Shown piece by piece: positions 1-12,100 of a stretch of DNA of 64,000 bases. A program made the translations under genes and the position numbers. The stretch spans positions 26,628,742 to 26,692,741 of the forward strand of contig CM046343.1 of the NCBI GenBank assembly GCA_025403435.1, given 5' to 3'. Each line of letters begins with the position of its first letter. The stretch's first letter is position 1. Origin of the DNA: Artocarpus heterophyllus. Lineage: Eukaryota > Streptophyta > Magnoliopsida > Rosales > Moraceae. Under the pieces are notes generated by a model, which was given only the letters and a program-made list of their open reading frames with translations, had not been told where the DNA came from and did not search any database.

Positions 1-1140
1 ATTTTAAGCATCTTCTTAAACATATATTCTTCTACCTCGTAATTTTTTGATTATTTATCATTTTGAGCAACGAACATATGAAAGAAATAAGAGGAGGCGG
101 ATAAGATATAGTAATCTATTAGAAAACAAAGTATATTAAGTGAAGGGAAGATTAGGTTAGTCAAGAAAATAAAAAAAGATTAATTCATAATTCAAATTCA
201 CTTTGCCGAAAAATGTCTTGTTGGAGTTATGACGTATAGAAACGAGTTATTATAAGCACTCCTAAACATGAACACATCCATGCTATCATATTTTGAGAAA
301 TTGGATAGTAATATATTTTTCTTTTGGGAATTTTCACAAATGTGATCTTTTAAGATAAAATAAATATGATATGAATAATAACGTGACATAAACTTTTTTT
401 AGTATAGCATAAATAAATATATAATATGTAATTTTATATATAATATAAATGATATTAGCACAACTTAATATGTATGTGACATAAACTTTTCTAAATATGA
501 CATAAATAAACACAACGTTTAAAAATATGGATATAACATATAATTTTCTCATTTTCTTTTAAAATTTTTAAAAAGTAAATAATATGTTCTAAAATAACAT
601 ATTTACATCTAACTATGGTTTATTTACATTGTAAATATACTATTTATCTTAAATATTTTTAAACATGTTATTTAGCTATTTTTTTAAAATACTATTCGCC
701 CCTTTCTCTCTTTTTTTTTTCTTTTCTTTTTTCGCCCAACCCTGCTTTAACTAAGGTTGAATTAGAAGGATAGAAACTCTAAAGAGTTTGAATTTAACGC
801 TTAATTTTCTGAAAACTTTAACTAGAATGAAAAGGGTATCATATCTAGAAACAATATTTTCTCCCTTTAGTTTCCTCTTAATAAATTAGTTCTAGTTTTT
901 TTAAATATCGAGAATTTGCTAAAAACAAACTTTATGATAAAACATGTTTATTTGTACTATATACTCTTTATATACGTATATCACTTCGGGATCATAATTT
1001 AGATTTAAATGCAATAGATTTTGATTAAAATCCGGGGTTTTGAGCAATGATTGTTTTCTCATTTCCTAAATTCATAAAATTAATCTCCATTTGATCATCT
1101 CCAAATAAGACAAATATAAAATCTTAATTTACATTGTCCA
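1..1140. other. AT-rich intergenic DNA
   Basis: No gene is recognisable here; the open frames are short and of low complexity. A direct repeat of about 35 bases beginning gtgacataaactttt occurs at about 383-417 and again at 476-510. This looks like decayed repeat DNA. Confidence 0.6.
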
Positions 1141-1640
1141 TAACAAGACAACTTAATACGTGTACGTTTATCGCCCGATAACGTGTCACCTGTCCCTTTC
1201 TTCAAATCAGCTTTCGTTTTAAAAAGAGAAAAAAAAACCGTTTATTTTCCAAAAAAAAAATGAAAAGAGAAGAAAAACGCTATTGTTTAGCTTAACGATG
1301 GAAACTACGGTTTCATCGTAAATTTAATTTTAAACAATATAAAATTATTATATATTATAATAATAATAATAAAATTATTTTACATATTATAATAAAAATA
1401 ATTTTAATTTAACTGCCTTTTTAAACATTCTCGAGGTGGAATCTCGTAATACAGTGTCGAAAAGACGGGAAAATAGTACAAGGAAGCTCCGACGGTCCCT
1501 ATAGTTTACACGCGTAAATCCTCACTGCAGTTCAGCTATGCAGACGTAGCTTCGACTCGTAGCCACTTTCTCTCACTTCTTTCTCTCTCCTCTCAGACTC
1601 CTTCGATTATTATATGAGGGAGAGAGAGAAAAAGGGGAAA
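1141..1640 (+). promoter_or_regulatory. Probable promoter of the glycine-rich membrane protein gene
   Basis: This stretch lies just upstream of the transcribed leader. It holds an ABRE-like ACGTGTC at 1181-1187, a CT-rich pyrimidine patch at about 1568-1596, a weak TATA-like TATATGA at 1611-1617 and a GA tract at about 1618-1632. The start of transcription is not determined; placing it near 1640 is an inference from the TATA-like site and from the downstream splice donor. Confidence 0.4.
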
Positions 1641-2992
1641 AAAAAATAAAAAAAAAAAAAACAAAAGGCAAAAGCTAAGAGACGAAGCAGAAACCATTTT
1701 CTTGACTCCACGACGATTGAGAAAGTGTCTTCGACGGCGAAGCTTCCTTCTTCTCCTTCTCCTTCTCCTTCTCCTCCAGCTTCAGATTCAGTTCAGTTTA
1801 ATTCTGCAGTTCTATGATTTTCTCGCTCCTTTTCCCGCTTGCCAAACGGTAAGGTTTTCTTTTCTTTCTTTCTTTTGTTCTCTTGTTTTTTTTTTAAAAG
1901 TTTTTCCGGTCGTAGGCTTTTTGTTGATCGGAGTCGGTTTAGATTTTGAATCGGACGAGATTACAATGACGCTCGATTTCCGTTGCTGAATTGTGGGAAT
2001 TGGAAATTGGCGGTGGCCGATCTCTTGCCTGTTTTTATTTTTTATTTTTCTTTCTGGTTTTTCTTTGGTTTTGCTCTGTTTTTTGAATTGATGTGTATGT
2101 ATATGTGTGTATATATTGTATTTGTATTTATATGGGAAGTGAGTTTGTCGGCATTACATGCTGGACTGGAATTTTCATTTTTTTGGTTCTTGTTTTGCTT
2201 GGACAATTCTTCAATTAATTGGTGTTGTGATTGAGTTTGATCAATGCCGTGGAGAAAAAAATTAAGAAAAGTTCGTGTTTGCACAAAGAATTGTAAGAGG
2301 AGAAAAAAGGGACTAATATTTGCTTTTGTAGTACTATGCAAAGTGTTTGGATGTAAATATCAGCCATAGTTCTGATCAAGGATCTTTTGAAGTATCTTCA
2401 TAATAATTGGACTCAAGTTCAAGAGTTCTAGTCCTTGGGGACATAAATTTGGTTTGCTCAATGTCGTGTGTCTTCTCCGCTTTTCAGTGCTGAACGGACT
2501 GGTGGTATTAGAAATTGGACATGGCTTGCTAGGTTGAGTAGACAAGAAGGCAGTGATTCTTTATGAGTGATACAATAATCAAAAGTGAGGATTAATCGGC
2601 TGAAGAGTGTTGAAAAACGTATAACAGTGTCTATAACAGTTCTGATAGAGTTTGAATCATGTTGACCTGTTACTTTCTAGAGTTGTTGGAATAATATTCT
2701 TTTGAAGGAAGAAAACAAAATTCTAGTCGGTCTGCTGACATAATCTATACTCTTTGTAATGAGATTTTTTGGTTTTCTTAAAGTTTATTTTTGTTTTTGC
2801 TTACCAGCTTTTTGCTTGGCAATTTTTTGTTAAAATTAAGCAAACTTCCATGTTTGGAGGCCAATCTCAATTTTGGGTTTAAGAGCTATTTGGAAGGATG
2901 GTCCTTAGACACCATATTTTGATCGTATTGTTTATCTCATATTTGATTTTTCGTTTTTTTGCTCTGTAACAATTTTTTGGGTTTAATTGCAG
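1640..2992 (+). other. 5' UTR exon 1 and leader intron of the glycine-rich protein gene
   Basis: A non-coding first exon is inferred up to 1848. It contains a CTT/CTC tract at about 1741-1780. The donor is acg|gtaagg at 1849 and the acceptor is taattgcag ending at 2992, giving a 1,144-base leader intron. The intron is T-rich and has no convincing coding sequence. The exon start is approximate. Confidence 0.55.
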
Positions 2993-3002
2993 ATAAGGTT
3001 CA

Positions 3003-3032
3003 ATGCATATCAGAGCAGGAATGTTAAAGTGA
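3003..3032 (+). other. uORF 1 in the 5' leader (9 codons)
   Basis: This short frame, MHIRAGMLK then TGA, starts 11 bases into the second exon, upstream of the main ATG at 3191. Its stop overlaps the next uORF start as TGATG. The frame is read directly; a role in translational control is inference. Confidence 0.5.
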
Positions 3033-3064
3033 TGAAACAATCAATGCATCCAATGATACACTAA
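3032..3064 (+). other. uORF 2 in the 5' leader (10 codons)
   Basis: This frame, MKQSMHPMIH then TAA, has its ATG overlapping the stop of uORF 1 by one base (TGATG), an arrangement that can allow termination-reinitiation. No peptide family is recognised. Confidence 0.5.
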
Positions 3065-3123
3065 AGAAGAAAATATTTTAAGAGTTATTCTACAACAATA
3101 CTGCTTTATTTGAAAAGTTGAAA

Positions 3124-3162
3124 ATGTTGGATTGGTCTGCGGTTCCTCATGTATATGACTGA
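3124..3162 (+). other. uORF 3 in the 5' leader (12 codons)
   Basis: This frame, MLDWSAVPHVYD then TGA, ends 28 bases before the main ATG at 3191. It is the last of three consecutive uORFs, so a scanning ribosome meets several AUGs before the main start. Confidence 0.5.
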
Positions 3163-3190
3163 TTTTTTAATTCAATCTCCGTGAGTGGTG

Positions 3191-6100
3191 ATGCATCCTT
3201 TGCCAAGGCACACGTGTCTTTGGTGGTTCATTCTGGTGGGACATCTCTATATATTTACCCCTTCCTTTAGTTCAATTCAGTATGGAAGCCAAGACGCAAG
3301 ATTGGACATGTGGTCACTTGACTCTCAGTTACATATACATGATGATTCTCAAATAAACACCTCAATCTATGAACAAGTTCCAACTATATCATCCTCATTA
3401 GTGGATTCATTGTCTTGTGGAGACCTGGAAGGTGTTGGATCACTTAACACCACCTGTTTGCTACGTTCGAACTTAAACTGGAATTCCGATCACTATGTAC
3501 ATGGTACTGGAAACCTGGAGATACTTCCTCATGTGTCCATTGTGTGTCCCATTGAGGGCTGTACAATTACATTTAACTTGTCTGGCAATGTTAACATTGG
3601 TCAGCATGCAATAATTGTTGCTGGTTCTGTAGTTTTCTCAGCTTCCAATCTGACTATGGGTTATAATTCTTCTATAAATACAACATCCTTGGGAGGCTTA
3701 CCACCTTCCCAAACCAGTGGTACGCCAGTTAGCTATGATGGTGCCGGTGGAGGACATGGTGGTCGGGGTGCTTCTTGCTTGAAAAATAATAAGACAAGTT
3801 TTTGGGGTGGTGATGTTTATGCTTGGTCTTCATTGTCGAAGCCATGGAGTTATGGGAGTAAGGGTGGCAGAACATCTCCTGATACTCCATTTGGAGGGAA
3901 CGGTGGAGGACGAGTTAAACTTCTAGTGAAGGATATGCTATATATCAATGGGTCTGTAACTGCAGAAGGCAGGTTTTGGAGGGTCAGCTGGTGGAGGATC
4001 CTGGTGGAAGTATATTTGTGCATGCTGTAAAGCTGTGAGTAAACATCTTGCTGTTCATTCTGATCTGATTCTTGTAGAACTACAAACTTTAGAAGTTACA
4101 ACTACTAAGCTTATGGTGGAGTCAAAAGTGACTGAACTATTCCTTCTGTCCTGAATCTTCCCTCTTGAAAATATACCCACAAATATTCACTTTAGTGGCA
4201 TGCATTGCAAATACGTCTTGAGTTGGAAAATGCATGCATTAGTTTGAGAGCTCAAATAATTTCTTAGTATGCAAGAGAAAGAGCTGCATATTCTTAAATT
4301 GTAATGTAGTCAGGTATAACAGTACAGTACTTTTCAATTTTGCAGTGAGGTATAACACAATATTGAATCTCAAGAAGAGTAATATCATGTATTTACGTTT
4401 GTCTTTCAGCTTAAATTTACCTTATATGTCGAATTAGACAACATCTATGAGTGATTTACCTATGCCTTCCCTAGTTACATTAATATCATATTAGACATCA
4501 TAAAATCTCCCGAAGAACTGTCGATGTTTAATGATGCAAGTAATTTTCCTGCATTTATTCATCACAATTGGTCCATTTATCAGATGTGGTATAGGAAGCT
4601 TTGTACATAATATAGTCCACATTTTAAGTCCTCTCCTAAATTTTCTGGCATTATGTCCTGTCACATAGGAAGGGATATGGAACTATAAGTGCAGCTGGTG
4701 GGACTGGATGGGGTGGAGGTGGTGGCGGAAGAATCTCTCTGGATTGTTACAGCATTCAAGATGATCTAAAAGTTACAGTGCGTGGTTCGTATCAATTACA
4801 CACCTGTATCTGTTAGTTGAGGCCACGATTGCTGAAGTTTTAAATAGCTGATTATTGTCCTCGAATATTGCTAAAAATTGAATCATTTGAAACTCTTAAC
4901 TCGCTTGATTAGTCCTAATGCTTATAACTAACAACTGTGGAACAGTTTCATTGAAAGTAAATGAAAAAACTTCTCGGAGGATAGTACTAAAATTTACTTT
5001 TTGTTTTTGGTTCTTAACTCCAACAATTGAAAGTGTCAACCTAGTTTGTATAGACCTTTTTCTTTGACTTGTTATTACTTTGCCTAAATGAATCATGTTT
5101 CTTAATGCAACGATTAAGATTTGAGAGTTAAGAAGTGGCCAAATGAGAAATATGATATTCAAATTCTGTACCCTTCTTACTTTGTGCTATCTGATTTTGA
5201 CTACTGTTTAAAGCACCTCTTATTGTGAAGGCTTTAACCTTATTAAAAACAAATCGATCTGGTAGGCTAGATTTCATATTCTCATTTTGATTTCTTCTTG
5301 CAGGTTCTCATAGTTATCCTTCTTTTTTCTGTTCTCTAGCTATCTCCATGTTTTCTCCTTTTTTTTCCCCAATTATTTTTACTTTTCAATTGACTTTGTA
5401 AGAAAATTGGTCCATGTTTATGTTCCTTTGTAGCGTTAACGACACTATTTTGGAGTTTAGGCCATTAGCTGGGGAAAAAAAAAAAAAACCCATATAAGGA
5501 AATAATTTACTTTTGGCTCATTTGGGAGTTTAACAAATCACACTACACTTGGCTGTACCTTGAGATTGTCGAAGATGAATAAACAATAATAATCTTTCCT
5601 GAAGTTATGTTTGTGGTTTATAAAGGTCTCTTTCCCATTAAAGTGAAACTTTGCATGATACGCTTTTCTTGTTCCAGGTGGTTTGAGTATTGGTTGTCCG
5701 GAGAATGCTGGAGCAGCTGGAACTTATTTTAATGCAGATTTACTTAGTCTAAGAGTTGGGAATGACAATGTCACAACAGAAACTGAAACCCCTTTGCTCG
5801 ATTTTCCCACCAGCCCATTATGGTCACATGTTTTCGTGGAGAATAATGCTAAAGTGTTGGTTCCACTGCTATGGACCAGAGTTCAGGTTGCCAAATTTCG
5901 TCTTACCTATTATTTTTTATTTCGTGAGTCAATTAAATTTCTTGTTCATGTTCCCTCAAAAAAATTTCTTGTTCATGTTATTCTAAAAAGAGCGCTCTAC
6001 AGGGGTTTGATTTCATCTAAACATTGTTGCCTGAAGCTTCTTTTTGTTGGTTTTTCACTTTGTTTTTGTTCTTGTTCCATTTATTTATTTATTTACTCCT

Positions 6101-9100
6101 TCATTCATATATTTATTTATTGGGATGCATTTGGTAGTCGCTTTGGAATCTGATTTTATGGTTCAAAATGAAATAAGGAGCTTTTTGGGCCATCTCTTAT
6201 ATTGTCTTCCCCCCCTTCTTTTCAATGAGAAACTTCCTTTATAGATACTGGAAGGAAACAGTACACGGGAAAGAGGACAAGAAGTACTCGAAAACAAAAG
6301 TCAGAAAGGAAAAGAAAGATAGAAAACAAAAAGCATCAAAGGACCCCCCGAGCTCCTAATATCTAAACAACCCGTTACATGGTTTCAGTTTAAAACAATC
6401 AAAGAAAGGTTTTGTCTGTCAAGGCCCACATGGAAGCTAAGTAGTATCATTAAAATTAAGGAACTTGGAGGCAACTTATTTATATACTTTTCTTTCTTTG
6501 GTATTGAGACTTATTACAGCAACTGCCCTTGAATTGTTCATAAAGGAGGCTAAAATTGTTTGCATTTTTTACCGTTTAGTTTTTGCTTTATGGTTTATTT
6601 CGTATATCTATCTCAGCCCTTGTTTTCTTCTTCTTCTTCTTTGGGAGGGTTTTTTTTTTTGTTTTTATTTTGTTTTTTTTTTCTTTTTCTTTTTTGTTTG
6701 TTTGTTTTTTTTTTTTTTTTTTCTGAGATGGGGAGAGTGGAACTTAATTTATGTCTCACTATATCATTCATTTTCACATTAGTCTTTTTGTACTTTGCTT
6801 CTCAGTACCTCATATTGAAATTTCATTTGTGGCATGCATCCTTCCTCTGTGATTATGCAGGTGAGAGGCCAAATTAGTCTGTATCGTGGAGGCAGTATCA
6901 TTTTTGGATTATCAGACTTCCCAATCTCGGAGTTTGAGCTTGTTGCTGAAGAACTGTTGATGAGTGATTCCACAATAAAGGTAAGTTGCAGTTCCGACCC
7001 CTACTCTCTTCTGTTTTTAACTGTCCAGAACCAGTATCCACCATTTACCTAAGATCATGAGGCTGGAACAAGCTAATGCAAACTGAGCGATGACTTGTTG
7101 GACTAGAATAATTGATCATCAACCAAGATCAAACTGAACAAATCTAAGACGAGCAGCATTTAGTATCAAAAACTTCGGACTATGATGAAGCGTATCAAGT
7201 AAAATCTTGTATTTGTAACATAACACATACAGACTTGGTGCTCAAAGAACAACCAGTGCAGTATTTTGTAACAGTAAGATTCAAATGTAAGGCCCAAATA
7301 GTAAAATAGAAAAGGAAAAAAAAAAGTCATTTGAATATAGGAATGTCTATTGAATAGTTAAAAAAAAAAAAAGCCTATTGAACAAAGAAGCTTGCCAACA
7401 GATTCATCCCTTTAGGATTTTTCCCTGTCTCTTAGTTGGGTGTTATGGTCTTATAGGTTTTGTTAATGTTTAATTTTTTTTGTAATTTGTTTTTATCAGG
7501 GGGGGTTTATGTACTTTGTACTCTGTTTTCTAGTTTTCCTTTTTTGATGGATATCTCATTTATCTGTTGTTTGCAATTTTTATTTCTTGATTAATAAAAG
7601 TTTTCCAGCTTCTTATAAAAAAAAAGAAGGAAATATGTTGAAGCCTCGCTCTGTCCCTAATTTTCTGTCACAAGCTGAACGTCTCCTGTACACAAATTTA
7701 GGTTTTTGGTGCATTTAGGGTTGCTGTGAAGATGTTACTCATGTGGAATTCTACAATTCAAATTGATGGTGGTGGAAAGACTGTTGTTTCAGCCTCGATT
7801 CTTGAAGTCAGGAACCTCGTTGTTCTGAGGGTAAGATTAAAATCATCAATTGTGTTACGTAGTTCTTGGCTTTACGTATTATATTTTTCTTAGCAAATTT
7901 AAAAGCCAATATAACTGATTCCTTGTACTTAGTCTGCCTTTATATTGTTCATAGGCAAATTTGGTTCTCCTTAACAATGACGTTCTTTCCTAAAAGTTTC
8001 TTTCTTCTTTCCTTTATTTCTTCTTAGCAAATTTGGTTCTCCTTTTGCCATTATTTCTTTCTTCTTTCCTAAAAGTTTCTTTGTTTTTTTTTAGAGAGAG
8101 AGAGAGAGGGAGGGAGAGAAATGAAATAACAATGACGTTCTCTTTTGCAGCAAAATTCAGTCATTAGTTCAAATGCAAACTTGGGTGTTTATGGTCAGGG
8201 ACTGCTGAGTTTGACTGGTTATGGTGATGCAATTCAGGCCCAGAGACTATCTCTGTCTCTCTTTTACAGCATAACTGTAAGCCATTACTTTTAACATAAT
8301 TTGTCATATGGTTGCAGTTCTTTTATGTATTGGACAAGTACAGCTAGTGATATATATAAGTTCCTGTGAAAGCTTCTTTGTGTACATGTCATCATATACG
8401 CTTTGTTTTGTTTTTTTATTTCTCTTCCTTATAGAATGTTTAATACTAGGCTATAGAATTATCTGTTAATTTGCAAATGGGCGGCTAGTTGTAATAGTTA
8501 CTAATTGTGGGCTAACATTTCAGTAATTTATCAGGGGGAAAAAAAGGATTCAGACAGAAGCTGCTCTTATATTGGACATCTGGAAATGTCAATATTATAA
8601 TTTGCCAAATAGTTGGATTAAGACTGCAACTTCTTTCATTTTGGACATCTGGAGATGTTTATCTTGTTGTTTCTTAATGCTTTCACGTGACATTTTTTTT
8701 TGGTCATCCTGTACGATTTTATCGTCCTTTTACTACACAATGCTTAGAATTCAATTGTTTTCTTTGATTTTCTGATTTAAAGCTAACTGCTTTGCAACTT
8801 GTCGCATGACAGGTTGGGCATGGTTCTTTGCTTCAGGCTCCATTGGATGATGATAATAGGAGGAGCATGTGAGTTTCAAGTTTGGGGTTTATTTTTATTT
8901 TATCTAACTGCTTCATATATATATATTAAAATAAAAAGACGAAGACTGCATTTTGAATATATTCATGCAGGATAACAGAATCCCTTTGTCAGAGTCAGAC
9001 ATGCCCAATGGATTTGGTTACTCCACCTGATGATTGCCATGTTAACTATACACTATCCTTTTCAATCCAAGTACGCATCAAATGAGAAAGTTGTATCTGT

Positions 9101-12100
9101 TTTGATTCCATTAAAATCATCAGCATTGTTTTCATGATTGTTTTAATTTGTTGTTAGGATAATGCAAAATTTTGTTTTGCAAGTTGTTGAACAATCTTCT
9201 AAAAGGGTTGCTTCTACCTGTCAGCCATGTGTGTTTTGTCAGGCAGTATGTCTGCTAGTGTTATTGCATATTCTGCAGTTTTGCCGGACACTTGTCAGTT
9301 CAAGGCTGACATCTTTTCTTGGTTGTTTCTTTCATCCTCTCTCTAGGCTCGTGATACACAATAGATTATTTTATTGACGGTGTAAATCGTTCTTTGAAGT
9401 GACTAGAGGGTCTTTTCTGGCAGAGTTATTTCTTAGAAATTTAATTGCTTGGAGTCCAATCCGAGCTCATATTATGTTGCCATCTGATAGGTTTGACCAT
9501 CTCCCTTGCATGATATCACTGAATATCCTTCGCTCTATTCATTTTATTGAAACATGTCTTCATTCAGTTATGCATGCTTTCCATTCATCGACATTGTGAC
9601 TACTTCATGGGCTGACTATGAATATTATCACTAACTCCTTGACTTGATGTTTCTCTGATTGCCTTAACTTTTCAGATTAGTTGCATATGGAAGAATTCTA
9701 TGTAATTCCAGCAATATAGCTATAGAAATAAAATTTTACTTTTGACCTTTGACAGATCTGCCGTGTTGAGGACCTTATTGTAAAAGGTCTTGTCAAGGGA
9801 AGTGTCATCCACATCCACAGGGCAAGGACTGTTACTAGTCGGTATCAATGGTCTGCTGACAGCATCAGAATTAGGTAATAGCACAGTAGAGATAGCTTCC
9901 ACACGAAAATTATTTCATGTTTTTGGCTTCTTATTGCATTGGAACCCCGTTTTTCAGGGTGCAGCGGAGGTATTGGAAAGGGAAACTATTCAAATGGAGC
10001 TGGTAGTGGTGCTGGACATGGAGGAAGAGGGGGTTCCGGTTTTTTTAACGGGAGAACTTGCAATGGTGGCAATAAATATGGCAATGCAGACCTTCCATGT
10101 GAATTGGGAAGTGGAGCTGAGGGACCCAATAACTCAAATATCAATGTCGTTGGAGGTGGATTAATTGGTAAAAATTCCAGAATAACCACATCCCAAATCC
10201 AAAAAAAGTATTGCTATTTATATTTTGTTATGTAGATGTAACATAGTAAACAAAAAAAGAAAAGGATATTATGTGATTGAGTTACTGGGGAATGCTCACC
10301 AGTTAAAGTTGGGCGGACTCTTGGATCTAGAGAAAAGTCACCAAACTTCTGAACGACTCCTTTAAACCAGTGGCCCGTTAGGTTTGGGTATCAACATGTG
10401 GTTTGATGTTCTTTATGAAAATGGAGAAGATTTAAGTGATTTGCATATGCTTTCTCTCTTACATTCAAATTGTTAATATTTAATGATGTATGTCTTAGTC
10501 ACATTTTTACTACACTTCCACTCTTACTTTTTATGTTTTATGTTTTCTAGTGATGGGATCTGTCCAGTGGCCACTCCTACAGCTTGATATCTGTGGATCT
10601 TTGAGTGCGGATGGTCAAAGCTTTGGTAAAGCAACAAAAAACGGTAATGGTTCTGTGATTGGCGGAGTTGGTGGAGGTTCAGGGGGAACAATCTTGCTCT
10701 TCCTTCAAGAGCTCAAGCTTGCAGGGAACTCATCTTTATCCGTTCTTGGGGGCAACGGTGGTCCTTATGGAGGAGGTGGCGGTGGGGGTGGTAGAGTTCA
10801 TTTTCATTGGTCCATGATTGGTAGTGGTGATGAATATGTTCCTGTTGCGAGTATAAGTGGCTCCATTAGCAGTAGGTAAGACTTCATATCTAGTGATATG
10901 GAAAAATTGAAACGATACTACAAGTATGAGTGCTAACAAAGTGTCTAACAAATAAGAAACGCCAGAATATTTCCAGTTAATGGAACTGCGATGGGTCTAT
11001 AATCTTGCCAATATACATGTACAGCCATCACATACGGTTTTTTTGTTGAGTAATATTATTTTATTTTCTTCATGAATTATATGGTATTTGACAGTGGAGG
11101 TGCTGGGAATCATGGTGGTCGTTATGGTGAAGATGGCACCATCACTGGGAAAGAATGCCCCAAGGGCCTCTATGGCACTTTTTGCGCTGGTATTATTTAT
11201 ATTTCTTATTTCACCCTTACGTGATATTTGTTGTTGTTGTTTGTTTGTTTTTTTTTTTTTTTGGGTTTTTCTCCCTCTTACTTCTGATGAACTGACCAGG
11301 ATTCTTCTTCTTCTTCTTTCGTCTTCTTGCCTTTAATGGTTGAGCTTCACATGTTATGGTGTGGAAATGAAGTATTGCTTTTCCAAGTGACTGTTAATAG
11401 CAACTTTTCAATGACTCGATATGTGCAAGGGACACAAGTTTTTTATAGTAGATGTCGAACAGGGAGGCATAATTGGAGGATTTTCCTTGGTAGGGCATAG
11501 GAAATCGTATTCAAATTCGCACTAGCCAAGAGAAGATATATAACATTTTAATGCAAAAGAAACCATGAAAACGATGTCCAATTCTCCTTGCTCTATAATC
11601 ACTAGAAACCAGGTTCTCTAGTCTGTTACATTCAGACTTTGATGTTGAATTAAAACCATGAAATCTTTTTTAGTCTTTTGGTTGTTTGTTTCATTATGAG
11701 AATATATCTTGGCGATGGCACTTTGCCACATATCAACAACACAATTTAATTATCCTTCTATATTCTGCATAAGTCATATGCATTTATGATGATTTCGCAA
11801 TTTTACAGGAATGCCCTATTGGCACGTATAAAGATACCAAGGGCTCTGATGAATATCTTTGCATTCCTTGTGCACTTGATCATATTCCAAGTCGTGCTGA
11901 GTTCATATATGTGCGAGGTAACTTTATATGAATGTTGGTTTTACATTTGTGTCTCATTCTTTCCCTCCATTCCCCTTTTCGTTTCTGTTTCTTTGCGTCA
12001 TCTTACATTAAGCTGGATAACTACTGCAGGCGGAGTTACTCAGCCATCTTGTCCCTATAAATGCATATCTGACAAGTATGGAATGCCAAATTGCTATACT

